Source: Nonomuraea spiralis (lineage in GTDB: Bacteria; Actinomycetota; Actinomycetes; Streptosporangiales; Streptosporangiaceae). Taken from it: a stretch of DNA of 64,000 nucleotides. Shown here one piece after another: positions 19,757 to 29,897 of the stretch; position 1 is the first letter of the stretch; each line of letters begins with the position of its first letter. A program made the translations under genes and the position numbers. The notes below the pieces were generated by a model that saw only the letters and a list, made by a program, of their open reading frames with translations, searched no databases and was not told the DNA's origin. The stretch spans positions 1-64,000 of the forward strand of contig NZ_BMRC01000038.1 of the NCBI RefSeq assembly GCF_014648435.1, written 5' to 3'.

Positions 19757-21418
19757 ATGGCACCTTCGCTGCGCACCGTGGTGCGACGGATGGGTTTGCG
19801 TCCGCTGGCCGGCGCGGCGGCCCCCGACGCGCTCGACGTGGCGGTGCGCTGGGTGGCGGTCAGCGAGCTGGAGGACCCGACCCCGTTCCTGGAGGGGGCG
19901 GAGCTGCTGCTGACGACGGGCATCCGCCTCGAAGGCGACCTGACTGGATATGTCGCCCGGCTGGTGGGCCGTGGGGTGGCCGGGCTCGGCTTCGGCGTCG
20001 GGCTCTCCCACGAGCACGTGCCCGACGCCCTGGTCCGGGCTGCCGACGCGGCCGGGCTGCCGCTGTTCGAGGTGCCGCGCGAGACGCCGTTCATCGCGAT
20101 CGGCAAGGTGGTCAGCGAGTTGCTGGCGGCCGAGCAGTACGACGAGATCACCCGGGCCTTCGCCGCGCAGGGACGGCTCACGCGGGCGGCGCTGCGGCCG
20201 GAGGGCATGCACGCGGTCATCGACCGGGTGGCCAAGGAGATCGACGGCTGGGCCGCCCTGCTCGACGAGACGGGCGAGGTCCGCCATGCCACCCGGGGCG
20301 CGGACGTGCCGGTGGTGGCGGCCGAACTGCGCCGCCTGCGCTCCGGCGGCCGCGGTGGTCCCGGTGGTCCTGAGGGTCCCGGTGGTCCCGGGCGGCCTCA
20401 GCCCGAGGCGGCCGGCGACGGTGAGCGTCCGCAGGCCGGTGCCCAGCCCGGGGAACGGGCTCGCGGGGGTGCGCAGGCGGGGGAGCGGGCTCGCGGGGCT
20501 GTGCAGGCGGGGGAGCGGGCCCGTGGGGGTGCGCAGGCGGGGGAGCGCATGCCGGCCAGCCTCTCGTTGTCCGGGCCCGGTGAGCACATCGTGATCCAGC
20601 CGCTCGGCGGCGGTCCCCGGCCGCGCGGCTTCTTCGCGGTCGGCGCCCGCAGGCCCTTCTCGCCGGTGACCCACACGGTGATCAACGCCGCCGGCTCGCT
20701 GCTCACGCTCGCCATGGAGCAGGGCAGGGCCCAGCGGGAGGCCGGGCGGCTGCTGCGTTCGGCCGTCCTTGAGCTGCTGCTCGGCGGGGCCGTGGAGCAG
20801 GCGCGCACGGTGGTCGGGCCGCTCGGCGCCCGGCTGCCCGGCGAGCCGCTGGTGGTCCTGGCGGCGGGCGCGGGAGCGCTGGAGACCCTGGAACCCCACG
20901 GCTTCACGGCGCTGCTCGACAACGGCGACCAGGGTGCTGGCCAAGGCGAGGGTGGGCCGGTGGTTGTCTGTCTGGTGGCAGAGGCGCAGGCGGAGAAGGT
21001 GGCGCGGGAGGTGGAGGGGGCGGTCGGTCTCAGCTCACCCTGCCGGTACGACGGCCTGCGCTCCGGGCTCGACCAGGCCCGCCGCGCGCTGGCCCGCAGC
21101 GACGGCGGCCCGGTGCGCTTCGCCGACCTGGCCGGACAGGGCCTGCTCGAACTGCTGGACGCCGACGCCCTGCGCGCGTTCTCCGGCGCGCTGCTGGCCC
21201 CCCTGACCGCCTACGGCTCCCGCGCCGACCTCATCGAGTCGTTGCGCGCCTACCTCGACAGCAACGGCCACTGGGACGCCGCCGCCCAGCGCCTCGGCAT
21301 CCACCGGCACACCCTGCGCTACCGCATGCGCCGCGTCGCCGAACTCCTCGGCCGCGACCTCGACGACCCGGGCGTGCGCGCCGAACTCTGGCTCGCCCTG
21401 GAGGCGGCCCGCCGCTGA
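19757..21418 (+). CDS. PucR family regulator, probably of GABA/amine catabolism
   Basis: 553 residues. N-terminal PucR domain: LRTVVRRMGLRPLAG, WVAVSELEDPTPFLEGAELL, LTTGIRLEGDLTGYVARLVG and FEVPRETPFIAIGKVVSELL. The C-terminal helix-turn-helix is LRAYLDSNGHWDAAAQRLGI then RHTLRYRMRRVAELLGRDLD. Between them, residues about 195-265 are a Gly/Pro/Arg-rich linker with a perfect-period ten-residue repeat (see the repeat entry), making this protein longer than usual. It diverges from gabT with a 91-base gap, so it likely controls gabT. The ATG was chosen because upstream codons lie in the gabT promoter region. Confidence 0.85.
   Translation: MAPSLRTVVRRMGLRPLAGAAAPDALDVAVRWVAVSELEDPTPFLEGAELLLTTGIRLEGDLTGYVARLVGRGVAGLGFGVGLSHEHVPDALVRAADAAGLPLFEVPRETPFIAIGKVVSELLAAEQYDEITRAFAAQGRLTRAALRPEGMHAVIDRVAKEIDGWAALLDETGEVRHATRGADVPVVAAELRRLRSGGRGGPGGPEGPGGPGRPQPEAAGDGERPQAGAQPGERARGGAQAGERARGAVQAGERARGGAQAGERMPASLSLSGPGEHIVIQPLGGGPRPRGFFAVGARRPFSPVTHTVINAAGSLLTLAMEQGRAQREAGRLLRSAVLELLLGGAVEQARTVVGPLGARLPGEPLVVLAAGAGALETLEPHGFTALLDNGDQGAGQGEGGPVVVCLVAEAQAEKVAREVEGAVGLSSPCRYDGLRSGLDQARRALARSDGGPVRFADLAGQGLLELLDADALRAFSGALLAPLTAYGSRADLIESLRAYLDSNGHWDAAAQRLGIHRHTLRYRMRRVAELLGRDLDDPGVRAELWLALEAARR
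20450..20548 (+). repeat. 30-bp tandem repeat inside the PucR gene
   Basis: Three full copies and one third of a 30-base unit, encoding GERARGGAQA, GERARGAVQA, GERARGGAQA and GER. The copies differ at a few third positions. It lies in the linker between sensor and DNA-binding parts and probably arose by slippage; copy number may vary between strains. Confidence 0.85.
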
Positions 21419-21441
21419 CCCGGGCGCCGGCCCGGGTACGG

Positions 21442-22089
21442 TCAGCGGCCGGGAGCGGACGGCAGGCTGTCCTTGTCCACCAGGTAGCAGCAGATCGTGG
21501 CCAGCGTGACCGCCTCGTACGTGCGATCGTCCCGCAGGTGGCCGGCCCGTTCGAGGCTGATCGCGCCCTGCGCGGCGGCCCACAGCGCGTCGGCGATCTT
21601 GCGCGGCTGGGTCGGCACGAGGTAACCGGCCGAGATGCAGTCGGCGATCACCCGGTCGAGGATGTTCAGCGCGGCGCGGGCGAGGGTCCTGGCCCGTTCG
21701 CTGGGCTCGAAGCCGGGGATGGCCCGTTCGAACATCAGGCTGTAGTAACCCGGCTCGGTCAGGCACGCCTGGCGGTAGGCGGGGCCGAGCGCGGTCAGGT
21801 ACTCCAGGGGGTTGCGCCGCTGCGGGACCGCCTCCAGAAACCGGCGGAAACGCTCGAAACCCTCCAGGTACAACGCCTCGGCCAGGCCCTCCCGGTTGCC
21901 GAACATCGTGTAGATGACCGTCGTGGTGCAGCCGGCCTCGGCCGCGATCCGGCGCATGGTCAGGCTGTCGGGCCCCTCGCTCCGGAGCAGGTTGACGGCC
22001 ACGTCGAGCAGGCGGGAGCGGAGTTCGTCGTGAGTGGCGCGTTCGCCGAGCAGGTAGGCGCCCTGAAGACCCAGCGGCGTCGAGGTCAT
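21442..22089 (-). CDS. TetR family transcriptional regulator
   Basis: 215 residues. The helix-turn-helix is DELRSRLLDVAVNLLRSEGP then SLTMRRIAAEAGCTTTVIYT with MFGNREGLAEALY; the C-terminal domain contains EPGYYSLMFERAIPGFEPSE, as in the TetR_C_13/WHG group. It diverges from an aldehyde dehydrogenase gene across about 310 bases and is convergent with the PucR gene. The ATG is preceded by GGGGAGG, which lies inside the first copy of a 21-bp tandem duplication. Ligand unknown; aldehyde or amine stress is a guess. Confidence 0.85.
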   Translation of the reverse strand: MTSTPLGLQGAYLLGERATHDELRSRLLDVAVNLLRSEGPDSLTMRRIAAEAGCTTTVIYTMFGNREGLAEALYLEGFERFRRFLEAVPQRRNPLEYLTALGPAYRQACLTEPGYYSLMFERAIPGFEPSERARTLARAALNILDRVIADCISAGYLVPTQPRKIADALWAAAQGAISLERAGHLRDDRTYEAVTLATICCYLVDKDSLPSAPGR

Positions 22090-22095
22090 GCGACC

Positions 22096-22137
22096 TCCCC
22101 AGCGACCAAGGAGCTCTCCCCAGCGACCAAGGAGCTC
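22096..22137. repeat. Perfect 21-bp tandem duplication before the TetR gene
   Basis: Two identical head-to-tail copies (22096-22116 and 22117-22137) of a unit beginning TCCCCAGCGACC and ending AAGGAGCTC. On the TetR strand each copy contains the Shine-Dalgarno core CTGGGGA, so the ribosome-binding site is duplicated; only the copy next to the ATG has the right spacing. Confidence 0.9.
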
Positions 22138-22402
22138 AGCGTCCTTGTGACCTCACGCTGTTCGGTCACGGGGCCCACGCCTTTCTGAGTCGGGGGCCCA
22201 CCGCGCTGGAGACCCGCACCCGATGACTTAGCCATGGCGGAGATCGCTCAAACCACTCCGCATGGTAAACATCCCGAATTGGGTCTACTTCCGTTACATC
22301 ATGGGTATACACCAGAGCTTGTACTTAACGGTGAGCGCTCATGGGAGTCTTGTGCACCGTGGTGTAAATCCCCGGTCTCCCGCTTGGCATAACGTCGTGG
22401 GT
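22138..22402. promoter_or_regulatory. Divergent promoter region of TetR and aldehyde dehydrogenase
   Basis: This gap is less GC-rich than its surroundings. It holds an inverted repeat GTGACC...GGTCAC (22147-22169) close to the TetR gene, and on the other side two similar stretches that each contain TCATGGG and CTTGT (around 22298-22323 and 22338-22355). CATAAC at 22388-22393, nine bases before the ATG at 22403, is a candidate -10 for a nearly leaderless mRNA. No gene was seen here. Confidence 0.45.
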
Positions 22403-23830
<1,428 letters not shown>

Positions 23831-23836
23831 AACCCG

Positions 23837-23869
23837 GGAACCCCCGGGCCAGGAGGGCACGGGGGTTCC
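23837..23869. terminator. Terminator between convergent genes
   Basis: A ten-base perfect inverted repeat (GGAACCCCCG with CGGGGGTTCC, 13-base loop) located between the aldehyde dehydrogenase stop and the protease stop. It can serve both genes. Confidence 0.7.
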
Positions 23870-23903
23870 GTGAAACGCCGTGGCGGGCCGCCGGGCGCCG
23901 GTC

Positions 23904-24995
23904 TCAGGCGCGTTCGGCGGTCGCGTAGACCGCCTTGGCGGCCTCGCCGAAGTACGGGCCGTACATGGTGTGCTGGTCGTCGCTGTACTTGAAGCTGCTC
24001 AGCGACGTGATCGTGCCGCGTCCGGTCATCGGGTCGAAGTCGGACATCCAGGGGCCGCCGCTCGACCCGGCCGTCATGGCGCAGCCGAGCCCCTGGTCGT
24101 GCGTCTGCTTGTACGGATCGTCGCGCAGCCGCCCCGCGCAGTAGACCAGCCGGTCGCCGTCGTAGGGCGGGTCGGCCGGGTAGCCGAAGCCGTAGGTCTG
24201 GCCGCCGCGCCGGGCGTTGAAGGCGATGTCCTGGGTGCCCACCACGTCGGCGACGTGCCGGCCGCCCGAGGTGGTCAGGGCGACCATGCCCACGTCGTGG
24301 TTGTCGTCGGCGGAACGCGACCAGGGCGCGGCGACGAACATGCGGCGGGCCGCGTACTGGCCGTAGGGCTGCTCGCCGCCCCTGCCGTAGCCGGGGACGA
24401 ACGTCCAGTTCTCGGCCCATTCGCCCTGGCCGTCCTTGACGCAGTGGCCGGCGGTGACGACGAGGTCCTTGCTGGCGCTGCTGACCGTGCTGGCCGAGCA
24501 GACGAAGTCGGCGCCCGCCAGCGTCAGGAACACCCGGCCGGTGGTCCTGGTCACGGCCCCGCCGGTGCTCCAGCGCGAGCCGATCGTGCTGGCCTGCGGC
24601 CTGGACGACGCCTGATGCCGGCGGCCCAGGTTGATCTCGGTGTGGCCACCGGACACGTCCGGCCTCGCCTGTACGCCGCCGTGCCGGGTCATGCCGCTGA
24701 GCAGGTCGCCGGTGACGGGGTCGAGCAGGCCGCGGCCGTCGGTCACGGTGTCGAGCAGGCCGATGGGAAGGGCCGCCGCCATGCGCTGCGGGGTCCAGTA
24801 GCCGAGCACGCGCCGCTGCTCGGCGTCGCCGCGGGCGGCCTCGTGCTCGACCACCAAGGCCTCCCGGGCCGCGGAGTGCTGCACGGCGGCGGGACGATCA
24901 ACCTGCTGCTGGCCTGGGACCGCGCCGAGGATCGTCGGTCCCATCAACCCCGCGATCAGCGGAGCGGCCGCGAGCAGGGGGTTGCTCAGAGTCAT
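23904..24995 (-). CDS. Secreted trypsin-like serine protease
   Basis: 363 residues. A hydrophobic N-terminus (LLAAAPLIAGLMGPTILGAV) should direct export, followed by a propeptide-like region. The chymotrypsin-fold triad is clear: His in LVVTAGHCVKDG, Asp in DDNHDVGMVAL, Ser in CAMTAGSSGGPWMSDF. The paired cysteines in FVCSAS and AGHC fit the usual His-loop disulfide. It belongs to the S1 family proteases common in actinomycetes. A decayed paralogue lies directly upstream on the same strand, so the locus arose by tandem duplication. Confidence 0.87.
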   Translation of the reverse strand: MTLSNPLLAAAPLIAGLMGPTILGAVPGQQQVDRPAAVQHSAAREALVVEHEAARGDAEQRRVLGYWTPQRMAAALPIGLLDTVTDGRGLLDPVTGDLLSGMTRHGGVQARPDVSGGHTEINLGRRHQASSRPQASTIGSRWSTGGAVTRTTGRVFLTLAGADFVCSASTVSSASKDLVVTAGHCVKDGQGEWAENWTFVPGYGRGGEQPYGQYAARRMFVAAPWSRSADDNHDVGMVALTTSGGRHVADVVGTQDIAFNARRGGQTYGFGYPADPPYDGDRLVYCAGRLRDDPYKQTHDQGLGCAMTAGSSGGPWMSDFDPMTGRGTITSLSSFKYSDDQHTMYGPYFGEAAKAVYATAERA

Positions 24996-25050
24996 GGCCC
25001 CCGAGTGTGCACCACGAGATGTGTTCTTGTGGCTACTTTCCGTAAATTGA

Positions 25051-25556
25051 TCAGACTGCGTTGGTGTTTTGCGCGGCTTGGTAGACGGCCTGGGCTTCGT
25101 TTCCGAAATATGGGCCGAACATCCAGTTGAGGGCGAAGTTGTATGTGAAACTGTTGACGGAATTCTGCGTGCCGAGACCGGTCGACTCGTTGAGGTTCGG
25201 CATCCAGGCGCCGCCGCTCGCGCCGCCCATCTTGACGCAGTGGCCGGCGGTCAGCACCACGCTCTTGTTCGCGCTGGTCACCGCCGAGCCCGAGCACGAG
25301 GCGCCGCGCCCCTGATAGGTGAAGAAGACACGGCCGGTGGTCCGTACGACGGCGCCGCCGCCGTTCCAGGGGGCGCCGGAGCTCGCGGCCGCCCGGGACT
25401 GCCGTCCGCCGCTCCGGCCGCCCGTGGGCGGGGCCTGCCATGGGGTGCCAGCGACGGGTTCGCCGGGTTCGGCCGCTGCGCCGCGGGGTCGGGGAGCGGG
25501 GCGAGGCCCCCGGCGGCCAGGGCGAGGAGGGGGAGCAGGGCAAATCTGCGGTGCAT
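25051..25556 (-). pseudogene. Decayed paralogue of the trypsin-like protease
   Basis: The original start is the ATG at 25556: it has GGGAGG seven bases upstream and encodes a signal peptide (MHRRFALLPLLALAAGG). That frame is lost within about 60 codons, and the protease-like sequence resumes one frame over (NGGGAVVRTTGRVFFTYQG), so a frameshift lies between about 25380 and 25480. The remaining part also has a large in-frame deletion: the His box VVLTAGHCVKM runs straight into the Ser box GGASGGAW, removing the Asp region present in the neighbour (about 125 residues). The tail matches its neighbour (SFTYNFALNWMFGPYFG against SFKYSDDQHTMYGPYFG). It cannot be an active protease. Confidence 0.82.
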
Positions 25557-25753
25557 TACGTAACCTCCCGAAACCGGATCCGGGGTTGGAAGGTAGCCGC
25601 ACGATTATCGGGATTTCTCAAGAAATGCGCATTCCGATATAGCGATATTCAGGCATAAATGGCTTGCATTATCTCGCGTCACATAAGAAGCGAGATCGGG
25701 CTCTTGGGCCCCTCACGTGCCCGGCAGCCCCCGGCAGCGGGGACAATGGACGG

Positions 25754-26944
25754 GTGCATGCAAAGACCCTCCGCTCCGTCGTCGTGCTCGGCTCCACCGG
25801 CTCGGTCGGCACTCAGGCCCTCGACGTCATCGCCGCCAACCCTGGCGGGTTCAAGGTCGCCGGGCTCGCGGCCGGGGGCGGCCGGGTCGACGTGCTGGCC
25901 GCGCAGGCGGCCGCGTTCGACGTGGAGGTCGTCGCGGTGGCCGACGCCGCCGCCGTCCCGGCGCTGAAGGAGGCGCTGGCCGCGCGCGGGGCGTCCCCCG
26001 TCGTGCTGGGCGGCCACGAGGGCGTCGCCGAGGTCGCGGCCTGGCAGTGCGACACCGTGCTCAACGCCATCACCGGCGCCCTGGGCCTGACCTCGACGCT
26101 GGTCGCGCTGGAGGCGGGCCGCGCACTCGCGCTGGCCAACAAGGAGTCCCTGATCATCGGCGGGCCGCTGGTCAAGCGGCTGGCCAGGCCGGGCCAGATC
26201 CTCCCGGTCGACTCCGAGCACTCGGCGCTGCAACAGTGCCTGTGGGCCGCCGGCCCCGGCGGTTACGACCCGTCCGGCGTCCGGCAGCTCGTGATCACCG
26301 CCAGCGGCGGCCCGTTCAGGGGCATGAAGCGCGAGGAGATGGCCGACGTCACGCCCGAGATGGCGCTGGCCCACCCCACCTGGTCCATGGGCCCCGTCAT
26401 CACCATCAACTCCGCCACCCTGGTCAACAAGGGGCTTGAGGTCATCGAGGCCCACCTGCTGTTCGACCTCGGCTTCGACCGTATCGAGGTGGTGGTCCAC
26501 CCGCAGTCCGTGATCCACTCCATGGTCGAGTACGTCGACGGCTCCACCATCGCCCAGGCCAGCCCGCCCGACATGCGCCTGCCGATCGCGCTCGCGCTGG
26601 CCCACCCGGCCCGCGTGCCGGGCGCGGCCAGGCCCGTCGACTGGACCAAGGCCCACACCTGGACCTTCGAGCCGCTCGACGACACCGCCTTCCCGGCCGT
26701 CGCGCTGGCCAGGCACGTCGGCGCCGAGGGCGGCACCGCGCCCGCCGTCTACAACGCCGCCAACGAGACCTGCGTCGAGGCGTTCAGCAGGGGCGGCCTG
26801 CGCTTCCCCGCGATCGTCGACACCGTCGCCAAGGTCGTCGAGGAGCACCGCGTCACCCCGGCCTCCAGCGTGGAGGAGGTGCTGGCCGCCGACGCCTGGG
26901 CCCGGGCACGTGCGGCCGAACTCACAGCCGGGCAGTCCTTCTAG
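25754..26944 (+). CDS. dxr: 1-deoxy-D-xylulose 5-phosphate reductoisomerase
   Basis: 396 residues from a GTG (VHAKTLRSVVV). The NADPH motif VLGSTGSVGTQALDVIA is at the N-terminus; active-site regions are LALANKESLIIGG, VDSEHSALQQCLW, ITASGGPFRG, HPTWSMGPVITINSATLVNK and EVIEAHLLFDL, all strongly conserved in Dxr. It converts DXP to MEP, the second step of the non-mevalonate isoprenoid pathway, using NADPH and a divalent metal. GACAAT at 25742-25747 lies seven bases before the GTG, so the mRNA may be leaderless. The site-2 protease gene that usually follows dxr in actinobacteria is absent. Confidence 0.95.
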   Translation: MHAKTLRSVVVLGSTGSVGTQALDVIAANPGGFKVAGLAAGGGRVDVLAAQAAAFDVEVVAVADAAAVPALKEALAARGASPVVLGGHEGVAEVAAWQCDTVLNAITGALGLTSTLVALEAGRALALANKESLIIGGPLVKRLARPGQILPVDSEHSALQQCLWAAGPGGYDPSGVRQLVITASGGPFRGMKREEMADVTPEMALAHPTWSMGPVITINSATLVNKGLEVIEAHLLFDLGFDRIEVVVHPQSVIHSMVEYVDGSTIAQASPPDMRLPIALALAHPARVPGAARPVDWTKAHTWTFEPLDDTAFPAVALARHVGAEGGTAPAVYNAANETCVEAFSRGGLRFPAIVDTVAKVVEEHRVTPASSVEEVLAADAWARARAAELTAGQSF

Positions 26945-26984
26945 CTACCTAGACTGGGTAGCGTCGTCACACCTAAGGGTAGAA

Positions 26985-28154
26985 ATGTCTTCTGTAGCAC
27001 TTGGCATCCCGACGGTCCGCCCCAAGCCGCTCGCCGAACGCCGGCACTCCCGCCAGATCATGGTCGGCAGCGTTCCCGTGGGCGGCGACGCGCCCGTCTC
27101 CGTCCAGTCGATGACGACGACGGTCACCGCCGACATCAACGCGACGTTGCAGCAGATCGCCGAGCTGACCGCGTCCGGCTGCCAGATCGTGCGCGTGGCC
27201 GTCCCGTCGCAGGACGACGCGGACGCGCTGCCGATCATCGCGAAGAAGTCGCAGATCCCGGTCATCGCCGACATCCACTTCCAGCCGAAGTACGTGTTCG
27301 CGGCCATCGAGGCAGGCTGCGCGGCGGTCCGCGTCAACCCCGGCAACATCAAGAAGTTCGACGACAAGGTGGGCGAGATCGCCAGGGCGGCCGCCGACCA
27401 TGGCGTGCCGATCAGGATCGGCGTCAACGCCGGCTCGCTCGACCCCCGCCTGCTCCAGAAGTACGGCAAGGCCACGCCCGAGGCGCTGGTGGAGTCCGCG
27501 CTGTGGGAGTGCTCACTGTTCGAGGAGCACGGGTTCAGGGACATCAAGATCTCGGTCAAGCACAACGACCCGGTCGTGATGATCAACGCCTACCGGCTGC
27601 TCGCCGCCAAGTGCGACTACCCGCTCCACCTCGGCGTCACCGAGGCCGGCCCCGCCTTCCAGGGCACGGTCAAGTCGGCCGTGGCGTTCGGCGCGCTGCT
27701 GGCCGAGGGCATCGGCGACACCATCCGCGTCTCGCTGTCCGCGCCTCCGGTCGAGGAGGTCAAGGTCGGCGCCCAGATCCTGGAGTCACTGGGGTTGCGC
27801 GAGCGGGGGCTGGAGATCGTCTCCTGCCCGTCGTGCGGCCGGGCCCAGGTAGACGTCTACACGCTGGCCGAGCAGGTCCAGGCGGGCCTGGAGGGGCTCA
27901 AGGTCCCGCTGCGGGTGGCCGTCATGGGCTGCGTGGTCAACGGCCCCGGTGAGGCCCGGGAGGCCGACCTCGGCGTCGCGTCCGGCAACGGCAAGGGCCA
28001 GATCTTCGTCAAGGGCGAGGTCATCAAGACCGTGCCCGAGTCGCAGATCGTCGAGACGCTGATCGAGGAGGCGCTGCGGCTGGCCGACGAGATGGGCGTC
28101 GAGGTCGACCTCGACGACGACGACGTCTCCGGCCCGCAGGTGACCGTGGGCTGA
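26985..28154 (+). CDS. ispG: (E)-4-hydroxy-3-methylbut-2-enyl diphosphate synthase (IspG/GcpE)
   Basis: 389 residues. The TIM-barrel part includes VQSMTTTVTADINATLQQIA, PVIADIHFQPKYVFAAIEAG and VRVNPGNIKKFDDKV. The [4Fe-4S] cysteines are in VSCPSCGRAQVD and VMGCVVNGPGEAREAD. It reduces MEcPP to HMBPP in the MEP pathway. The ATG has AAGGG seven bases upstream. The gap from dxr is only 40 bases and contains a small hairpin (GCTACC...GGTAGC, 26944-26962), so the two may be co-transcribed. Confidence 0.95.
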   Translation: MSSVALGIPTVRPKPLAERRHSRQIMVGSVPVGGDAPVSVQSMTTTVTADINATLQQIAELTASGCQIVRVAVPSQDDADALPIIAKKSQIPVIADIHFQPKYVFAAIEAGCAAVRVNPGNIKKFDDKVGEIARAAADHGVPIRIGVNAGSLDPRLLQKYGKATPEALVESALWECSLFEEHGFRDIKISVKHNDPVVMINAYRLLAAKCDYPLHLGVTEAGPAFQGTVKSAVAFGALLAEGIGDTIRVSLSAPPVEEVKVGAQILESLGLRERGLEIVSCPSCGRAQVDVYTLAEQVQAGLEGLKVPLRVAVMGCVVNGPGEAREADLGVASGNGKGQIFVKGEVIKTVPESQIVETLIEEALRLADEMGVEVDLDDDDVSGPQVTVG

Positions 28155-28283
28155 GTGCCCCGACGGCCCGGTCACCCGTAGCAATGGGCCCATTACAAAG
28201 TGGCAAGTGTTTCCCCATACCCAGAGTCATGACCCGGTTGCTCGCGGGAGCATCGCAGGGCCATGACATGGGGGAGGGGCTGG

Positions 28284-29864
28284 GTGAAGCGGGTATTCAG
28301 TGTTGCCGTCGGCATCGCGGTGCTGGTCGCCGGGGTGGTCAGCGCGGACGGTGTGGCGTCGGCCGGCAGGGGCGTGGCTCTGGGGGCGCAGGAGGTGGAC
28401 TGGGGGCCCTGCCAGGCGAAGGAGGGCAAGACGCTCCCGGCGAACCTGGAGTGCGCCACCGTACGCGTGCCGCTCGACTACCACGACCCCTGGGGGCAGT
28501 CGATCAAGCTGGCGATCAACCGCATCAAGGCCAAGGTGTCCAGGGACGGCAACCATCTCGGCACGCTGCTGATCAATCCGGGCGGGCCGGGGGCCTCGGG
28601 CCGGGACCTGACCGAGTTCGTCTCGAACGGGTTGCCGAACCGGCTGGGTGAACGCTACGACGTCGTCGGGTTCGACCCGCGCGGGGTCGGCGGCAGCGAG
28701 CCGTCCCTCCACTGCGTGGACCCCGGCACCTACTACCGCGCGCCGCGGCCGGACGCGGTGCCGCACTCGGCGGCCGACGAGACCAGGCTCCTGGCCAGGG
28801 CGAACGAGTACGCCGCAAGCTGCGGTGACTTCTGGGCCTGGATGTTGCCCCACCTGACGACCGAGAACTCGGCCAGGGACATGGACACCATCAGGGCGGC
28901 GCTGGGCGAGGAGAAGATCAGCTACCTGGGCTACTCGTACGGCACCTACCTCGGCGCCGTCTACGCGACCCTGTTCCCGCAGCGGGTCAGACGGCTCGTC
29001 ATGGACAGCACGGTCGACCCCGGAGGCGTCTGGTACCGGTCGAACCTGGGCCAGGACGTCGCCTTCGAACGCCGCCACCGCGCCTTCCTGGCCTGGACGG
29101 CCCGCCACAACGACGTCTACCGGCTGGGCGGCACGCTGAAGCAGACCTCGTTCGCCTACTACGCCATGCGCGACCGCCTGCGCACCCGCGCGGCCGGCGG
29201 CGTGGTCGGGCCGAGCGAGCTCGACGACACCTTCACCCTGGCCGGGTACACCGACCGGGTGTGGCCGGAGTTCGCGCGGGCCTGGTCCGCCTACGTCCGC
29301 AAGGGCGACGTGAAGCCGCTGGTCGACTCCTACAACCGGCGCGGCAAGAACGACGCCGACGACGAGAACGGCTACGCCGTCTACCTCGGCGTGCAGTGCC
29401 GCGACGCGGCCTGGCCGCGCGACTGGACCAGGTGGCGGACCGACATGACCGCGCTGCACCGCCGGGCGCCGTTCCTGACCTGGCCGAACGCCTGGTTCAA
29501 CGCGCCCTGCGCGTTCTGGAGGGTGAGGGGCGGGACGCCGGTCGCGGTGCACGCCTCGCCGAAGTTGCCGCCGGTCCTGATGTTGCAGTCGCGCGACGAC
29601 GCGGCGACGCCGTTGCGGGGGGCGCTGGCCATGCACCGGAGATTCCCGCGGGCGGGCATGGTGATCGACGAGGGCGGCAACCACGGCGTGTCGCTGGCCG
29701 GCAACCGGTGCGTGGACGGCTACCTCGCGGCGTACCTGGCCGACGGCACGCTTCCGGCGCGGACCGTGTCCTGCGCGGCCCTTCCGGACCCGAGTCCGGC
29801 CGCCCACATGGCGTCAGGAGGCGTGCCGGGTCACGATCGGCTCACCGACGTGCTCACCCGTTGA
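28284..29864 (+). CDS. Secreted alpha/beta hydrolase, TAP-like (tripeptidyl aminopeptidase type)
   Basis: 526 residues from a GTG with a strong GGGGAGGGG five bases upstream; an ATG 21 bases earlier is in frame but would read through that Shine-Dalgarno. The N-terminus VKRVFSVAVGIAVLVAGVVS is a signal peptide. The oxyanion region is LLINPGGPGASGRDL, the nucleophile elbow ISYLGYSYGTYLGAVYATLF (Ser), the acid LMLQSRDDAATP (Asp) and the histidine DEGGNHGVSL. The C-terminal TAP-like domain contains the last two. Such enzymes release tripeptides or cleave other amides or esters outside the cell. A palindrome AATGGGCCCATT (28183-28194) lies in its upstream region. Confidence 0.85.
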   Translation: MKRVFSVAVGIAVLVAGVVSADGVASAGRGVALGAQEVDWGPCQAKEGKTLPANLECATVRVPLDYHDPWGQSIKLAINRIKAKVSRDGNHLGTLLINPGGPGASGRDLTEFVSNGLPNRLGERYDVVGFDPRGVGGSEPSLHCVDPGTYYRAPRPDAVPHSAADETRLLARANEYAASCGDFWAWMLPHLTTENSARDMDTIRAALGEEKISYLGYSYGTYLGAVYATLFPQRVRRLVMDSTVDPGGVWYRSNLGQDVAFERRHRAFLAWTARHNDVYRLGGTLKQTSFAYYAMRDRLRTRAAGGVVGPSELDDTFTLAGYTDRVWPEFARAWSAYVRKGDVKPLVDSYNRRGKNDADDENGYAVYLGVQCRDAAWPRDWTRWRTDMTALHRRAPFLTWPNAWFNAPCAFWRVRGGTPVAVHASPKLPPVLMLQSRDDAATPLRGALAMHRRFPRAGMVIDEGGNHGVSLAGNRCVDGYLAAYLADGTLPARTVSCAALPDPSPAAHMASGGVPGHDRLTDVLTR

Positions 29865-29897
29865 GCTAATCGGGGGTCGTTCGCGTAGTCTGACCAT

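Noticed and set aside
20450..20548. CRISPR-like array
   Set aside because: The repeats are contiguous, in frame in a coding gene and have no unique spacers.
22096..22137. Transposon target-site duplication
   Set aside because: The two copies are directly adjacent with nothing between them and no inverted-repeat ends or transposase nearby. Slippage explains them better.
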